Shown piece after piece: positions 7,518 to 16,125 of a stretch of 34,009 bases of DNA. The notes under the pieces were generated by a model. It was given only the letters and a program-made list of their open reading frames with translations, was not told the DNA's origin and did not search any database. The stretch is from an uncultured Eubacteriales bacterium. GTDB lineage: Bacteria; Bacillota; Clostridia; Peptostreptococcales; Anaerovoracaceae. Made by a program: the position numbers and the translations under genes. The stretch covers positions 1-34,009 of the forward strand of contig CADBKM010000022.1 of assembly GCA_902795265.1 (NCBI GenBank), given 5' to 3'. Within the stretch, counting starts at the first letter, position 1, and each line of letters starts with the position of its first letter.

Positions 7518-9098
7518 ATGAAAATCAACGTAAACGATTGCCTTAAACTTGATGCCTTCAAGGGGAGCAGAGTACTTGCCTGCAGCGGCGAGTGCACAAG
7601 ACGCGTAAGATCCGTATCGGTGCTCGACGAGTCCGATCTTGATATGGGTGTTGAACGCAATGGCGTCAATGAGCAGATGGTCATAACTCACTTCTGGAAC
7701 AGCAAAAATGATATTGCGGCTCAGAAAAAAGCAGTGACTGATCTTGGGAAAAAGGGTATAAGCGCACTGGTTATCTATCTCAATGACATGGGGGTCAAAG
7801 AGGTGGATCCTGATGTCGTAAGGGCAGCAGAGGAAGCTAATCTTCCGCTTATCGTTATCGACGACAACGGAAGCATCACTTACAGCATGCTTATCGAGCA
7901 GGTGCTCGACAAGATCCTTTACGGTAAGAACTATACGGACAATATTCTGAATAACACGATCTATCATCTTCTCAACTTTGAGAAGCACAGCAACTTCCAG
8001 GCGGCTCTCCGTGAGGCAGCTCTTAACAACAACTATCAGATCGTGCTGATGACAGAGGAGTACAATACCATACTCACTGTCGAAACAAGACACCTGGTAA
8101 AGATCGAAGATGCTGTGTCGGCAGCCCGCAAGCTCGATGCCTTCTCGATGACAGGCTTCACACGCGTGGAGATCGAAAAAGTCGTCACATACTGGGGCTT
8201 CATCAACATCAAGGACAGCAGATACATACTTGTCATAGTAGATAACGAAGATGAGTATTCGGCAGCCGAGATGAGCAAGCTCGCTCAAACGATAGAACTG
8301 GCAATCGGAATGTGGAAATACACTCCTGACAGGGATTCCAGAGCAGAGTTCATCAAGTCGGCAGTCCGCGGCGACATTTCGTTCTGCCATACCCTCCTCG
8401 ACGAGTCGGGGCTGCGCGGCATGCAGTTCACGAGCGCTTTCTATATAAGAAATGCCGGTGAGTGTGTCGATGCATTCATGGATATCCTGGCAGAGTATAA
8501 AAAGGAATCCGACTTTGGCCTTCTTACCACTACAGAGTCGAACGAGATCTACGGCATCGTATATACAGAAGGCGGAACGGAAAGAGGAATCGAAGTCAAG
8601 AATGCCTGCCTTGAGATGTTCGACCGCCTGAAGTCGATAAAGAAAGACGAACGTATCTTCCATGTCACAGGCATGGAAAGACTCGAGAGCTGTGTTGATG
8701 GTTTCAAAATGATCAACAAGACAGCCAGATACATGGAAAAAGTATTCCCTTACAAGAGAGTATTCTCAAAATACGAGATCTCGATGGTGAGCGACTGCGT
8801 ATACATGCAGAGCGGTTCACAGATGCAGCGCAGAATGTATCTCGACCTGCTTGAGCCTTTCGAAAGGGAAGTTTCGGTGAACAAGGGAAGAATGCTTATA
8901 GATACTCTTTCCACTTTCGTACTCGATGCAGGAATGAACTCAGGAAAAACTGCGGAATTCCTCGAGATACACAACAACACTGTTCAGTACAGACTCAAAA
9001 AGGCTAATGAGATACTCGGCGCCGAAATGACTGCAAACAGAGTCATTCCGGGACTGACGCTCGCGCTGGCGCTGAAGAGAATGGAAGGGGAGGACTAG
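7518..9098 (+). CDS. PucR-family transcriptional regulator
   Basis: A 526-residue regulator with the layout of the PucR/CdaR group: an N-terminal ligand-sensing PucR domain (about 1-125, including the conserved G-K-K-G-I-S-A-L-V-I block), a middle GGDEF-like region without an obvious catalytic motif, and a C-terminal helix-turn-helix (about 475-503) with the typical N-N-T-V-Q-Y-R-L-K-K recognition helix. Members sense purines, amino acids or other metabolites. It follows ftsH by 30 nt and ends one base before the coaX start, so it is co-transcribed with coaX rather than with an obvious catabolic target. GGAG at 7504-7507 is a weak, distant ribosome binding site for ATG 7518. The effector is unknown. 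Confidence 0.87.
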   Translation: MKINVNDCLKLDAFKGSRVLACSGECTRRVRSVSVLDESDLDMGVERNGVNEQMVITHFWNSKNDIAAQKKAVTDLGKKGISALVIYLNDMGVKEVDPDVVRAAEEANLPLIVIDDNGSITYSMLIEQVLDKILYGKNYTDNILNNTIYHLLNFEKHSNFQAALREAALNNNYQIVLMTEEYNTILTVETRHLVKIEDAVSAARKLDAFSMTGFTRVEIEKVVTYWGFINIKDSRYILVIVDNEDEYSAAEMSKLAQTIELAIGMWKYTPDRDSRAEFIKSAVRGDISFCHTLLDESGLRGMQFTSAFYIRNAGECVDAFMDILAEYKKESDFGLLTTTESNEIYGIVYTEGGTERGIEVKNACLEMFDRLKSIKKDERIFHVTGMERLESCVDGFKMINKTARYMEKVFPYKRVFSKYEISMVSDCVYMQSGSQMQRRMYLDLLEPFEREVSVNKGRMLIDTLSTFVLDAGMNSGKTAEFLEIHNNTVQYRLKKANEILGAEMTANRVIPGLTLALALKRMEGED

Positions 9099-9099
9099 T

Positions 9100-9915
9100 A
9101 TGCTTCTTGCGATCGATGTCGGTAATACAAATATCGTGGTCGGAGTGTTTGAGGGCGCGACTCTTGTGGAGAGCTGGAGACTCGCAACAGATAACAGGCG
9201 TTCGGCCGATGAATACGGGACTATTCTGGACTCCATGTTCAGACGTGTGAATATAACGGAGAAAGATATTGATGACATCATAATAAGCTCTGTTGTTCCG
9301 TCGCTCCTGTTTACACTCGAGCATATGTGCCTGAAATTCTATGACAAAACCCCTATTGTCGTGGAGCAGGGCATAAAGACCGGCATCAAGATCAAATATG
9401 AGAACCCGCGCCAGCTTGGTGCTGACAGACTGGTCAATTCCGTTGCTGCTCACTCCAGATACGGCGGAGACCTTATCGTCATAGACTTTGGTACCGCTAC
9501 GACATTCGACTGTGTATCGGCTGACGGAAGCATTCTCGGCGGAGCTATCGCTCCGGGAATCAAGACACAGGCCGCAGCGCTGTTCGAACATACGGCAAAG
9601 CTGCCTAACGTCGACCTCGAACTCCCGGGCAAGTTCATCTGCCGCAATACTTCTGAGTCCATGCAGTCAGGTCTGATATACGGACACATGGGATTTACCG
9701 AGCACATGGTCAGGGGCATGAAGCAGGAGATGGCAGCGGAGACCGGATGCGATCCTGACAAGATCAGAGTCATCGCTACAGGCGGAATGGCGACCATGGT
9801 CGCGAGCGGTGTAGACTGCATCGATGTGATCGACAGAAGACTCACTCTCGACGGACTCCAGATGCTGCACGAGAAAAACAAGGGACTCAACAAGAAGAGA
9901 GTCCTTCAGGATTAA
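9100..9915 (+). CDS. coaX: Type III pantothenate kinase
   Basis: Phosphorylates pantothenate in the first step of coenzyme A synthesis; the type III form belongs to the ASKHA fold and is not inhibited by CoA. The phosphate-binding start I-D-V-G-N-T-N (residues 5-11), the G-A-D-R block and the second phosphate motif D-F-G-T-A-T-T (about 130-136) are all present. Length (271) is normal. ATG 9100 is one base after the stop of the PucR gene, with GGGGAGG immediately upstream, so the two are probably translationally coupled. Position between ftsH and dusB matches the coaX neighbourhood of B. subtilis, minus hslO and the folate genes. Confidence 0.96.
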   Translation: MLLAIDVGNTNIVVGVFEGATLVESWRLATDNRRSADEYGTILDSMFRRVNITEKDIDDIIISSVVPSLLFTLEHMCLKFYDKTPIVVEQGIKTGIKIKYENPRQLGADRLVNSVAAHSRYGGDLIVIDFGTATTFDCVSADGSILGGAIAPGIKTQAAALFEHTAKLPNVDLELPGKFICRNTSESMQSGLIYGHMGFTEHMVRGMKQEMAAETGCDPDKIRVIATGGMATMVASGVDCIDVIDRRLTLDGLQMLHEKNKGLNKKRVLQD

Positions 9916-9928
9916 GCGCAGACAGAAA

Positions 9929-10879
9929 ATGAATATAGGTAATTTACAGCTTAAAACTCCGTTTGTGCTGGCTCCGATGGCGGGTTTTACAGACGCTGTC
10001 ACAAGGGCACTGTGCGAAGAGCAGGGCGCTTCTCTTACATATACAGAGATGGTAAGTGCGAAAGGCCTTTACTACGGAGGCCGCAAAACGAACGATCTAA
10101 CGTATATACCGGAAGGTTCGGGGCCTGCAGCCATACAGATATTCGGAAGCGAACCCGATATAATGGCCTTTGCCGCCCGCGAGCTTGAGGAGCTTCCTAA
10201 TGCGGTGCTCGATATAAACATGGGCTGCCCGGTACCTAAAGTGGTACGAAACGGCGAGGGCTCGGCGCTGATGCGCGATCCGCAGCTTGTGCACGACATT
10301 GTAAAGGCTGTCTCATCGGCAACGAAAAAGCCTGTCACGGTCAAGATCCGCAAGGGCTTTGATATCAATGACCGCAGTGCTGTTGAAGTAGCTCTTGCCG
10401 CTCAGGAAGGGGGCGCTTCGGCTGTATGTGTACACGGAAGGACGCGTTCACAGTACTACAGCGGAGAGGTGGATCGCAGCATCATAAAGGATGTCAAGGA
10501 TGCCGTACGCATACCGGTCATTGCCAGCGGCGATGTCACAGATGCCGAATCGGGTATGAGCATGTTAGCCGAAACCGGCTGCGACATGGTCATGATAGGC
10601 CGGGGTGCTCTCGGAAATCCGTGGATCTTCAGAGAACTCGATGCAGCGTACAGGGGCCTTGACATACCGTCACGGCCTTCAGCCGCGGAGATATCAGAGA
10701 TGATGCTAAGACATCTTCAGATGCTTTGCAATCTGAAAGGCGAGTCTGTCGGAGTCAGAGAATTCAGAAAATATATAGTAAGATATACAAAGGGCCTGCC
10801 GGGAGCAGCTTCTGCAAGGCGCAGAGCGAACGATGCAGTGACCCTCGATGAAATGAAGGAAGTCATAAAGATTGGCTGA
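9929..10879 (+). CDS. dusB: tRNA-dihydrouridine synthase, DusB type
   Basis: FMN-dependent enzyme that reduces uridines of the tRNA D-loop. The TIM barrel starts with P-F-V-L-A-P-M-A-G-F-T-D, the FMN-binding family signature. The catalytic cysteine is in N-M-G-C-P-V-P-K-V (about residue 100), and the phosphate-binding block M-I-G-R-G-A-L-G-N-P-W near residue 225 is clear. Length (316) is normal. ATG 9929 lies 13 bases after coaX, with only a weak ribosome binding site. The last eight bases overlap the next gene, whose TTG start is at 10872, so expression of the two is coupled. Confidence 0.95.
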   Translation: MNIGNLQLKTPFVLAPMAGFTDAVTRALCEEQGASLTYTEMVSAKGLYYGGRKTNDLTYIPEGSGPAAIQIFGSEPDIMAFAARELEELPNAVLDINMGCPVPKVVRNGEGSALMRDPQLVHDIVKAVSSATKKPVTVKIRKGFDINDRSAVEVALAAQEGGASAVCVHGRTRSQYYSGEVDRSIIKDVKDAVRIPVIASGDVTDAESGMSMLAETGCDMVMIGRGALGNPWIFRELDAAYRGLDIPSRPSAAEISEMMLRHLQMLCNLKGESVGVREFRKYIVRYTKGLPGAASARRRANDAVTLDEMKEVIKIG

Positions 10880-12167
10880 TAAAACAAGAAAAAAATCATC
10901 AATAAAAAAGATACTGCTTCCGGCCATACTGGTCGCAGCGGTATTTATTATGTCAGGATGCTCCACCTGGACCAGTTTCAGGCAGACTTTCATTACGAAG
11001 CCGCAGAGCGATACTGACCAGGCTATAACCATAGGCGTGATAGAGCCGCAGACCGGCAGATACGCGACAAAAGGTAAAGATGAGATTAAAGGTATCGAGC
11101 TGGCCAACAGCATCTATAACAACGTAGACGGCTATAAGGTCAATCTCGTAAAGGTAGATACCCAGTCTACGGTTGCAGGTACTGAAACAGCCATAAAGGC
11201 GCTTACAGAGATGCATCCTGCAGCGATCATCGGACCTGCCGGAGAGGCTTCGGCCCTTACAATAGGCGAATATGTCGATGAAGCGAAGATACCTGCGATA
11301 ACTCCGGCGGCGACTAATCCGCTCATAACGCAGAACAGCATGTACTGCTTCAGGGCATGCGTTACCGACTCACAGATGGGGGAAGGTCTTGCAGAGTATG
11401 CTGCGGAATATGTCGGTTCGAGGAAGATCGCTGTCGTCAGTGTCAAAAATGATACGAGCACATCGGCTCTTTTGGACGGATTCGATGACATGATAAAGGA
11501 CATCGCCGGAAAGCGCAGAAACGCTGTTGTTCTTACCAGAGAGATCCTTCCTGAAGAAAAGGAGATGAAGGCAGTTCTGCGCGAGATACGCAGCAGCGGC
11601 GCAGAGGTATGCTTTGTGTCGATGGGCGCAGAGGAAATGGATGTTTTCTTCAATCTGGCTGAAGATATGGGCCTTACAGGCATTACCTACCTGGGCACAA
11701 AAGGCTGGGGAGATGAAGCTTTCATAACCATGATGGGCAACCATAAAGACATTAAAGTCGTATTCCCTTATGAGTCGGTACTGACGAAAAACGACGACAC
11801 TTCCGACACATATACCGAAGAAGCCCAGAGATTCCAGATCGAGTATGCAAACAGGTATGGTGCTGATGATACACCTACTGACAGTGCTGCTCTCGGATAT
11901 GACTCGTATCTTCTCCTGATAAACGCGTTCCACAACGCAAAGTCGACCGAGGGCCCTGACATCCGTTCAGCCATGCTCGAATTTGACGGACTTAAATGCG
12001 CTACCGGGTTGTTCACATTCGATGAGACCGGTAATGTAGTCCGGTCAGTAACACTGTCGACGATCAGAGACGGCAAGGCCGTGACCGAATACGTAACTAA
12101 AACAGAAGCGGAAGCAAGGGCGCTCGAAGATCTTGACAACGCGACCCCTGATAATTCCGGCAACTGA
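10872..12167 (+). CDS. ABC-type substrate-binding lipoprotein, LivK/branched-chain amino acid type
   Basis: A 431-residue exported solute receptor of the periplasmic-binding-protein type I (Leu/Ile/Val-binding, Peripla_BP_6) class. The N-terminus is basic (K-T-R-K-K-S-S-I-K-K), then hydrophobic, ending in a lipobox M-S-G-C with Cys30 as the likely lipid-modified residue. The mature part begins with the family-like V-I-E-P-Q-T-G-R-Y segment and continues with two Rossmann-like lobes. The start is TTG 10872, inside the end of dusB, with AAGGAA (10857-10862) upstream; no alternative start precedes the signal peptide. No permease or ATPase genes lie nearby, so it is an orphan receptor. Ligand unknown; amino acids or small amides are the family norm. 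Confidence 0.85.
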   Translation: MADKTRKKSSIKKILLPAILVAAVFIMSGCSTWTSFRQTFITKPQSDTDQAITIGVIEPQTGRYATKGKDEIKGIELANSIYNNVDGYKVNLVKVDTQSTVAGTETAIKALTEMHPAAIIGPAGEASALTIGEYVDEAKIPAITPAATNPLITQNSMYCFRACVTDSQMGEGLAEYAAEYVGSRKIAVVSVKNDTSTSALLDGFDDMIKDIAGKRRNAVVLTREILPEEKEMKAVLREIRSSGAEVCFVSMGAEEMDVFFNLAEDMGLTGITYLGTKGWGDEAFITMMGNHKDIKVVFPYESVLTKNDDTSDTYTEEAQRFQIEYANRYGADDTPTDSAALGYDSYLLLINAFHNAKSTEGPDIRSAMLEFDGLKCATGLFTFDETGNVVRSVTLSTIRDGKAVTEYVTKTEAEARALEDLDNATPDNSGN

Positions 12168-12180
12168 AAAGGAGAACCAA

Positions 12181-13614
12181 ATGGGATATCTTGAAAGAAT
12201 AGATTCATATAAAGACGAGATGCTTAAGGCTCTGGCGGAATCCGTAGCTGCTCCGAGCGTTAAGTCTGACCCAGTCAAGACAAAGGACGGAGAGCTTCTG
12301 CCGTTCGGAGCAGGCGTACACGAAGCACTTCTGCAGATGCTCGCAAAGGGAAAAGAACTCGGCTTTGACATTTATAACGACGACAATTACGCCGGCCATA
12401 TCGAGTGGAAGTCAGAGAACGGCGGCGACGATTATTTCGGCATAGTCGGGCATCTTGACGTGGTGCCTGTCGGAAGCGGATGGGCAACAGATCCGTTTGA
12501 AATGGTCGACAAGGGAGACGGATTCGTTTATGGCAGAGGCACATCCGATGATAAGGGCCCTGTAGTAGCGAGCCTGTATGCTCTTAAAGCACTCAGAGAA
12601 GAGGGCTTTAAGCCTAAGATGAACATCAGAGTAGTCCTCGGCCTCGATGAGGAGAGCGGCGATATAAGCGCTGAGCACTATACTGAGCACTGCGGCCATC
12701 CGGCACTCGGATTCACGCCTGATGCGGATTTCCCGCTGGTAAACGGCGAAATGGGAATCCTGGTATTTGATCTGGCAAGGAAGTTCTCTGTAAAGCCCGG
12801 AAAAGACGATCTCAGACTCTCCAAGCTTGAGGGCGGCACAGCGCACAATGCAGTTCCTGCATATGCAAAGGCAGTTATTGCAGGCAGCAAAGATCAGTAC
12901 GATCTCATAGCTGACAGGGCAAACCTCTTCTGCGAGGAGACCGGCTATAAGCTTAAAACAAAAAAGCAGGGATCATCACTCGTGATCGAAGCATTCGGAA
13001 CAGCTGCGCACGGAGCTCACCCTGATCTTGGACTCAACGCGGTCAGCATACTGATGGCATTCCTCGGCAATATCAGCTTCACCAACGAGGAACTCAATGA
13101 CTTCATAGCTTTCTATAACGACAATATCGGATTCGACCTCCACGGAGAGAGGATGGGCTGCTTTTTTGAAGACGGTCCTTCAGGTCCATTGATTTTTAAC
13201 GTAGGAGTAGCTATTATTAATGAGGATATCGCAACGGTTTCCGTTAATATCAGATATCCGGTGAGCTGCACTGATGATCATGTGCTTAAAGGGATCGAAT
13301 CTGTTCTCGAGGGCACTCCGGTAGGCATCGTTACCAGAATGGTACAGAAGCCTCTGTACAAAGATCTTGATGATCCGATGGTAATTGAGTACATGAAGGC
13401 CTATATCGATGAGACCGGCGACAGCGAAGCTCAGCCAATGACCATCGGCGGCGGTACATACGCCAAGATGTTCAATAATATACTTGCTTTCGGGGCACAG
13501 TTCCCGGAAGACGAAAACACGATGCACCAGGCGGACGAGAAGTTCAGCATAGAGTCATTCATGAAAATGACCAGAGTCTATGCAAGAGCGATCGCGGCCC
13601 TCTGTTGCGAATAA
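12181..13614 (+). CDS. pepV: Dipeptidase, PepV / Sapep family (M20)
   Basis: A 477-residue metal-dependent aminopeptidase-like enzyme that cleaves dipeptides in the cytoplasm. Visible M20 ligands: H91-L-D93, D124 in G-R-G-T-S-D-D-K-G, the glutamate pair E158-E159 in L-D-E-E-S-G, and a C-terminal histidine in M-H-Q-A-D-E. I start it at ATG 12181 because AAAAGGAGAA ends a few bases before it. It follows the binding lipoprotein by 13 bases, so peptide or amino acid uptake followed by hydrolysis is a plausible link, though only inferred. A short GCCGC/GCGGC hairpin without a U-run (13617-13629) follows the stop. Confidence 0.93.
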   Translation: MGYLERIDSYKDEMLKALAESVAAPSVKSDPVKTKDGELLPFGAGVHEALLQMLAKGKELGFDIYNDDNYAGHIEWKSENGGDDYFGIVGHLDVVPVGSGWATDPFEMVDKGDGFVYGRGTSDDKGPVVASLYALKALREEGFKPKMNIRVVLGLDEESGDISAEHYTEHCGHPALGFTPDADFPLVNGEMGILVFDLARKFSVKPGKDDLRLSKLEGGTAHNAVPAYAKAVIAGSKDQYDLIADRANLFCEETGYKLKTKKQGSSLVIEAFGTAAHGAHPDLGLNAVSILMAFLGNISFTNEELNDFIAFYNDNIGFDLHGERMGCFFEDGPSGPLIFNVGVAIINEDIATVSVNIRYPVSCTDDHVLKGIESVLEGTPVGIVTRMVQKPLYKDLDDPMVIEYMKAYIDETGDSEAQPMTIGGGTYAKMFNNILAFGAQFPEDENTMHQADEKFSIESFMKMTRVYARAIAALCCE

Positions 13615-13639
13615 GCGCCGCAAAGCGGCAAAAACGATC

Positions 13640-13766
13640 TGTTTCAGGGCGTGGTGAAAATCCACACCGGCGGTGATCACAGGTGGCATCCTGTGTAAGT
13701 CCGCGAGCCATATGGCCGAACCGGTGAGATCCCGGTACCGACGGTATAGTCCGGATGAAAGAAACA
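13640..13766 (+). promoter_or_regulatory. FMN riboswitch (RFN element)
   Basis: The conserved RFN pattern is readable base by base: the closing stem TGTTTC (13640-13645) with GAAACA (13761-13766); then AGGGCG...GGTGAAAATCC; ACCGGCGGTGAT; AGTCCGCGAGCC; GAACCGGTGAGATCCCGGT; and the 3' block ACCGACGGTATAGTCC followed by GGATGAAAG. The aptamer binds flavin mononucleotide and normally represses downstream riboflavin synthesis or transport. Here it precedes ribU by about 106 nt. The downstream hairpin at 13791-13818 is the likely expression platform. Confidence 0.97.
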
Positions 13767-13790
13767 ACATTGCAATTTATACTTGTGATG

Positions 13791-13818
13791 AATGGCCTTG
13801 ACCCTTATCAAGGCCATT
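13791..13818 (+). other. Long hairpin between the FMN riboswitch and ribU
   Basis: AATGGCCTTGA (13791-13801) pairs perfectly with TCAAGGCCATT (13808-13818) around a six-base loop. The stem has the strength of a terminator but is followed by ATTAATGCC, not a U-tract. It may be part of a riboswitch-controlled fold, a weak terminator or a processing site. It does not directly include the ribU ribosome binding site (about 13858-13864). Confidence 0.7.
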
Positions 13819-13872
13819 ATTAATGCCTGGCAGATTCCACCAGTTCATGATAACGAAAAGGAGGAATGTGTT

Positions 13873-14439
13873 ATGAACAAAAATGTTATGTCCACAGCAA
13901 AACTCGCAAAGCTCGCAATGATGACAGCAGTATCGCTGGTACTGCTCATGCTCGTCAGAATTCCATGGCCGGCAGCTCCGTTCCTGGTTTATGACCCTGC
14001 AGATGTGCCTATCTATATCACGGCATTTGCATTCGGACCTGCCGAAGGGCTTATCGTAACTCTGGTAGTTTGCCTGATCCAGGCTTTCGGACTTGCCGGA
14101 GACGGATTCTACGGATTCATCATGCATTTTGTAGCTACCGGAATAGTTGCCGTAGCGATCGGACTGATGTACAGAAAAGAAAAAACAAAGAAGACGGCTG
14201 TCAAAGCCCTCATAACGGGTGTTGTCGTAGCTGTCATCATCATGTGCATCATGAACATCATCGTCACACCGGCCTACATGGGAGCACCGAGAGCTGCTGT
14301 TGCCGCTATGATACCGACCGTTATAATCCCGTTCAATCTGGTAAAGGCAGGAGCAAATTCGATCCTGACATTCCTGCTTTATAAGAGGATATCCGGTCTG
14401 CTTCACGGAAGCGGAAGAACTGTAAAAGCTGCAGAATGA
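13873..14439 (+). CDS. ribU: Riboflavin ECF transporter, substrate-binding (S) component
   Basis: A 188-residue, very hydrophobic membrane protein with about five to six predicted spans. The F-L-V-Y-D-P-A-D-V-P-I block near residues 38-48 is the RibU signature. It captures riboflavin and needs the shared EcfA/A'/T energising module, which is not in the window. The FMN riboswitch directly upstream independently supports the call. I start it at ATG 13873 after AGGAGG (about 13859-13864); an in-frame ATG at 13792 lies in the regulatory hairpin and is unlikely. The stop overlaps the tsaE ATG (ATGA at 14436-14439), so tsaE is translationally coupled to ribU. Confidence 0.95.
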   Translation: MNKNVMSTAKLAKLAMMTAVSLVLLMLVRIPWPAAPFLVYDPADVPIYITAFAFGPAEGLIVTLVVCLIQAFGLAGDGFYGFIMHFVATGIVAVAIGLMYRKEKTKKTAVKALITGVVVAVIIMCIMNIIVTPAYMGAPRAAVAAMIPTVIIPFNLVKAGANSILTFLLYKRISGLLHGSGRTVKAAE

Positions 14440-14867
14440 AAAAAATAGACAAAGATACAATATTGCTTAAAAATGAAAACGACACCCGCGCTCTGGGCAT
14501 CCGCATAGCCGATGCCCTTGAGCCGGGTGATGTTGTTGCGCTTATCGGCGATCTTGGTACCGGAAAGACTGCACTTACAAAGTACATCGCTTTCGGACTC
14601 GGGATCACTGAAGATATAAACAGTCCGACATTCACTATCGTCAAGGAGTACCGAAGCGGAAGGATCCCTCTGTATCACTTCGATGTATACAGGCTCGGAA
14701 GCGGCGAAGAGCTGCTCGATATCGGAGCTGAAGAAATGCTCGACGGAGACGGGGCCTGTGTGATAGAGTGGGCTGACATAGTTGCGGATGTGCTGCCGGA
14801 AGACTCACTGGCGATACATCTTGAGTACGGAGAAAACGAGGGGGAACGCATAGCTGAGTTCCTGTAA
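14436..14867 (+). CDS. tsaE: tRNA t6A synthesis ATPase TsaE
   Basis: A 143-residue P-loop ATPase that supports the TsaB-TsaD complex in making threonylcarbamoyl-adenosine at position 37 of ANN-reading tRNAs. Walker A G-D-L-G-T-G-K-T is at residues 38-45. The family's S-P-T-F-T-I-V block follows the P-loop, and the H-F-D-V-Y-R-L motif is near residue 78. The ATG overlaps the ribU stop by four bases. tsaB starts five bases after the stop, forming the classic ydiB-ydiC order of B. subtilis. Confidence 0.96.
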   Translation: MKKIDKDTILLKNENDTRALGIRIADALEPGDVVALIGDLGTGKTALTKYIAFGLGITEDINSPTFTIVKEYRSGRIPLYHFDVYRLGSGEELLDIGAEEMLDGDGACVIEWADIVADVLPEDSLAIHLEYGENEGERIAEFL

Positions 14868-14872
14868 ACGAT

Positions 14873-15652
14873 ATGAAGATACTTGCTATAGAGACAACAG
14901 GCAAATACGGATCGGCGGCTGTCATCAATGATGAAGGGGCAGTTTACAGCGCTTCTTCTTCCGAAGAAATGAATCATCTGAAGGGGATGATGACTCTGAT
15001 CGATGAAGCTATACGCGGGGCAGGCATAACGAAGTCCGAACTTACGCATATAGCCGCTTCAGTCGGCCCGGGTTCTTTCACCGGAATAAGGATAGGCGTG
15101 ACTACCGCAAGGGTGATGTCACAGATGCTGGGCATTCCATGCATTGCAGTGTCTACTCTTCAGGCGATGGCCGAAAGAGTGACAGATGCTGCAGACTCTG
15201 CCGGATCCCTCTATATTGCAGCTATCATCAATGCAAGAAGACATCAGACATATGCCGGAGTATACGAGCTGCAGTTCACAACGGACCATGAACAGCATGC
15301 GGTCGTTCCGGTGATGGAAGAGAAGCAGTATATGATAGAAGAGCTCCTTGAAGAGCTTGGAAAAAGAACAGAAGGCAGAGACGGGGCCCCGGTATTTTTC
15401 ACCGGCGATGGCATAGATGCCTATAAGGAAATTATTGAAAGCACCATGAAGCCGGGCTCCTATGCTTTTGCTGATGAAGAGTACAGATATCAGCATGCAG
15501 GGTCTGTTGCCGGAATCGCTCTCCGTAAAGCAAAGGCAGGAAAAACGCTCTCATATAACGAACTCATGCCTGAGTACATGCGCCTTGCGGAGGCTGAACA
15601 GAGGCTTAAGGCAGGCACACTCAGCGACCGGATAAGGATTCCGATGAAATAA
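14873..15652 (+). CDS. tsaB: tRNA t6A synthesis protein TsaB
   Basis: A 259-residue ASKHA-fold protein that dimerises with TsaD. The first strand I-L-A-I-E-T-T and the V-G-P-G-S-F-T-G-I-R-I-G segment (about 64-75) are diagnostic. Unlike TsaD it lacks the metal-binding histidines, as expected for a non-catalytic partner. Length is slightly above the common 220-240. It lies five bases after tsaE and two bases before rimI, within one transcription unit. Confidence 0.95.
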   Translation: MKILAIETTGKYGSAAVINDEGAVYSASSSEEMNHLKGMMTLIDEAIRGAGITKSELTHIAASVGPGSFTGIRIGVTTARVMSQMLGIPCIAVSTLQAMAERVTDAADSAGSLYIAAIINARRHQTYAGVYELQFTTDHEQHAVVPVMEEKQYMIEELLEELGKRTEGRDGAPVFFTGDGIDAYKEIIESTMKPGSYAFADEEYRYQHAGSVAGIALRKAKAGKTLSYNELMPEYMRLAEAEQRLKAGTLSDRIRIPMK

Positions 15653-15654
15653 CA

Positions 15655-16125
15655 ATGGATATTACCATAAGACAGGCAAAATTATATGATGTTCCGGCAA
15701 TGGCCCGGATAGAGCGTGACTCATTCGGCTCCCCATGGAGCGCTGATGAGATAACAAAAGATGTGACCGCGGGCGGAAACGTATATGTAGCTGTCGCCGA
15801 ATGCGATGGTGAAAAAGCCGCCTACGGGGAAGTTCGCATGATCGCCGGCGAGGCTCAGATATATAATATAGCGGTAGCTCCCGAATTCAGGCGTGAAGGC
15901 ATAGGTGAAGAACTGCTTCGCCATATGATAAACAAAGCTGAAGAGAGCGGCTGCTCACTTGTGACCCTCGAGGTCAGAGACGGAAACGAAGCGGCGATGG
16001 AGCTTTATAAGAAGCTCGGCTTCCGCGAAGTAGGGCGCCGCAAAGGATATTATCTGAACGGCGGCGAAGACGCAGTCCTGATGGACCTCGATCTTCGCAC
16101 TATAGAGATTTCTGTAGAGGTGTAA
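15655..16125 (+). CDS. rimI: Ribosomal-protein-alanine N-acetyltransferase, RimI type (GNAT)
   Basis: A 156-residue GNAT acetyltransferase with the acetyl-CoA-binding block R-R-E-G-I-G-E-E-L-L (about 82-91), followed by V-T-L-E-V-R and the A-M-E-L-Y-K-K-L-G-F motif. RimI acetylates the N-terminal alanine of ribosomal protein bS18 and is a standard member of the tsaE-tsaB-rimI-tsaD cluster. ATG 15655 is two bases after tsaB. The stop codon TAA (16123-16125) lies inside the left arm of the inverted-repeat element starting at 16118, so the last two or three codons belong to that element. Confidence 0.92.
   Translation: MDITIRQAKLYDVPAMARIERDSFGSPWSADEITKDVTAGGNVYVAVAECDGEKAAYGEVRMIAGEAQIYNIAVAPEFRREGIGEELLRHMINKAEESGCSLVTLEVRDGNEAAMELYKKLGFREVGRRKGYYLNGGEDAVLMDLDLRTIEISVEV

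Noticed and set aside
7488-8663. Long minus-strand frame (391 codons) opposite the PucR gene
   Set aside because: Same reasoning: no start signals, composition of a mirrored coding strand.
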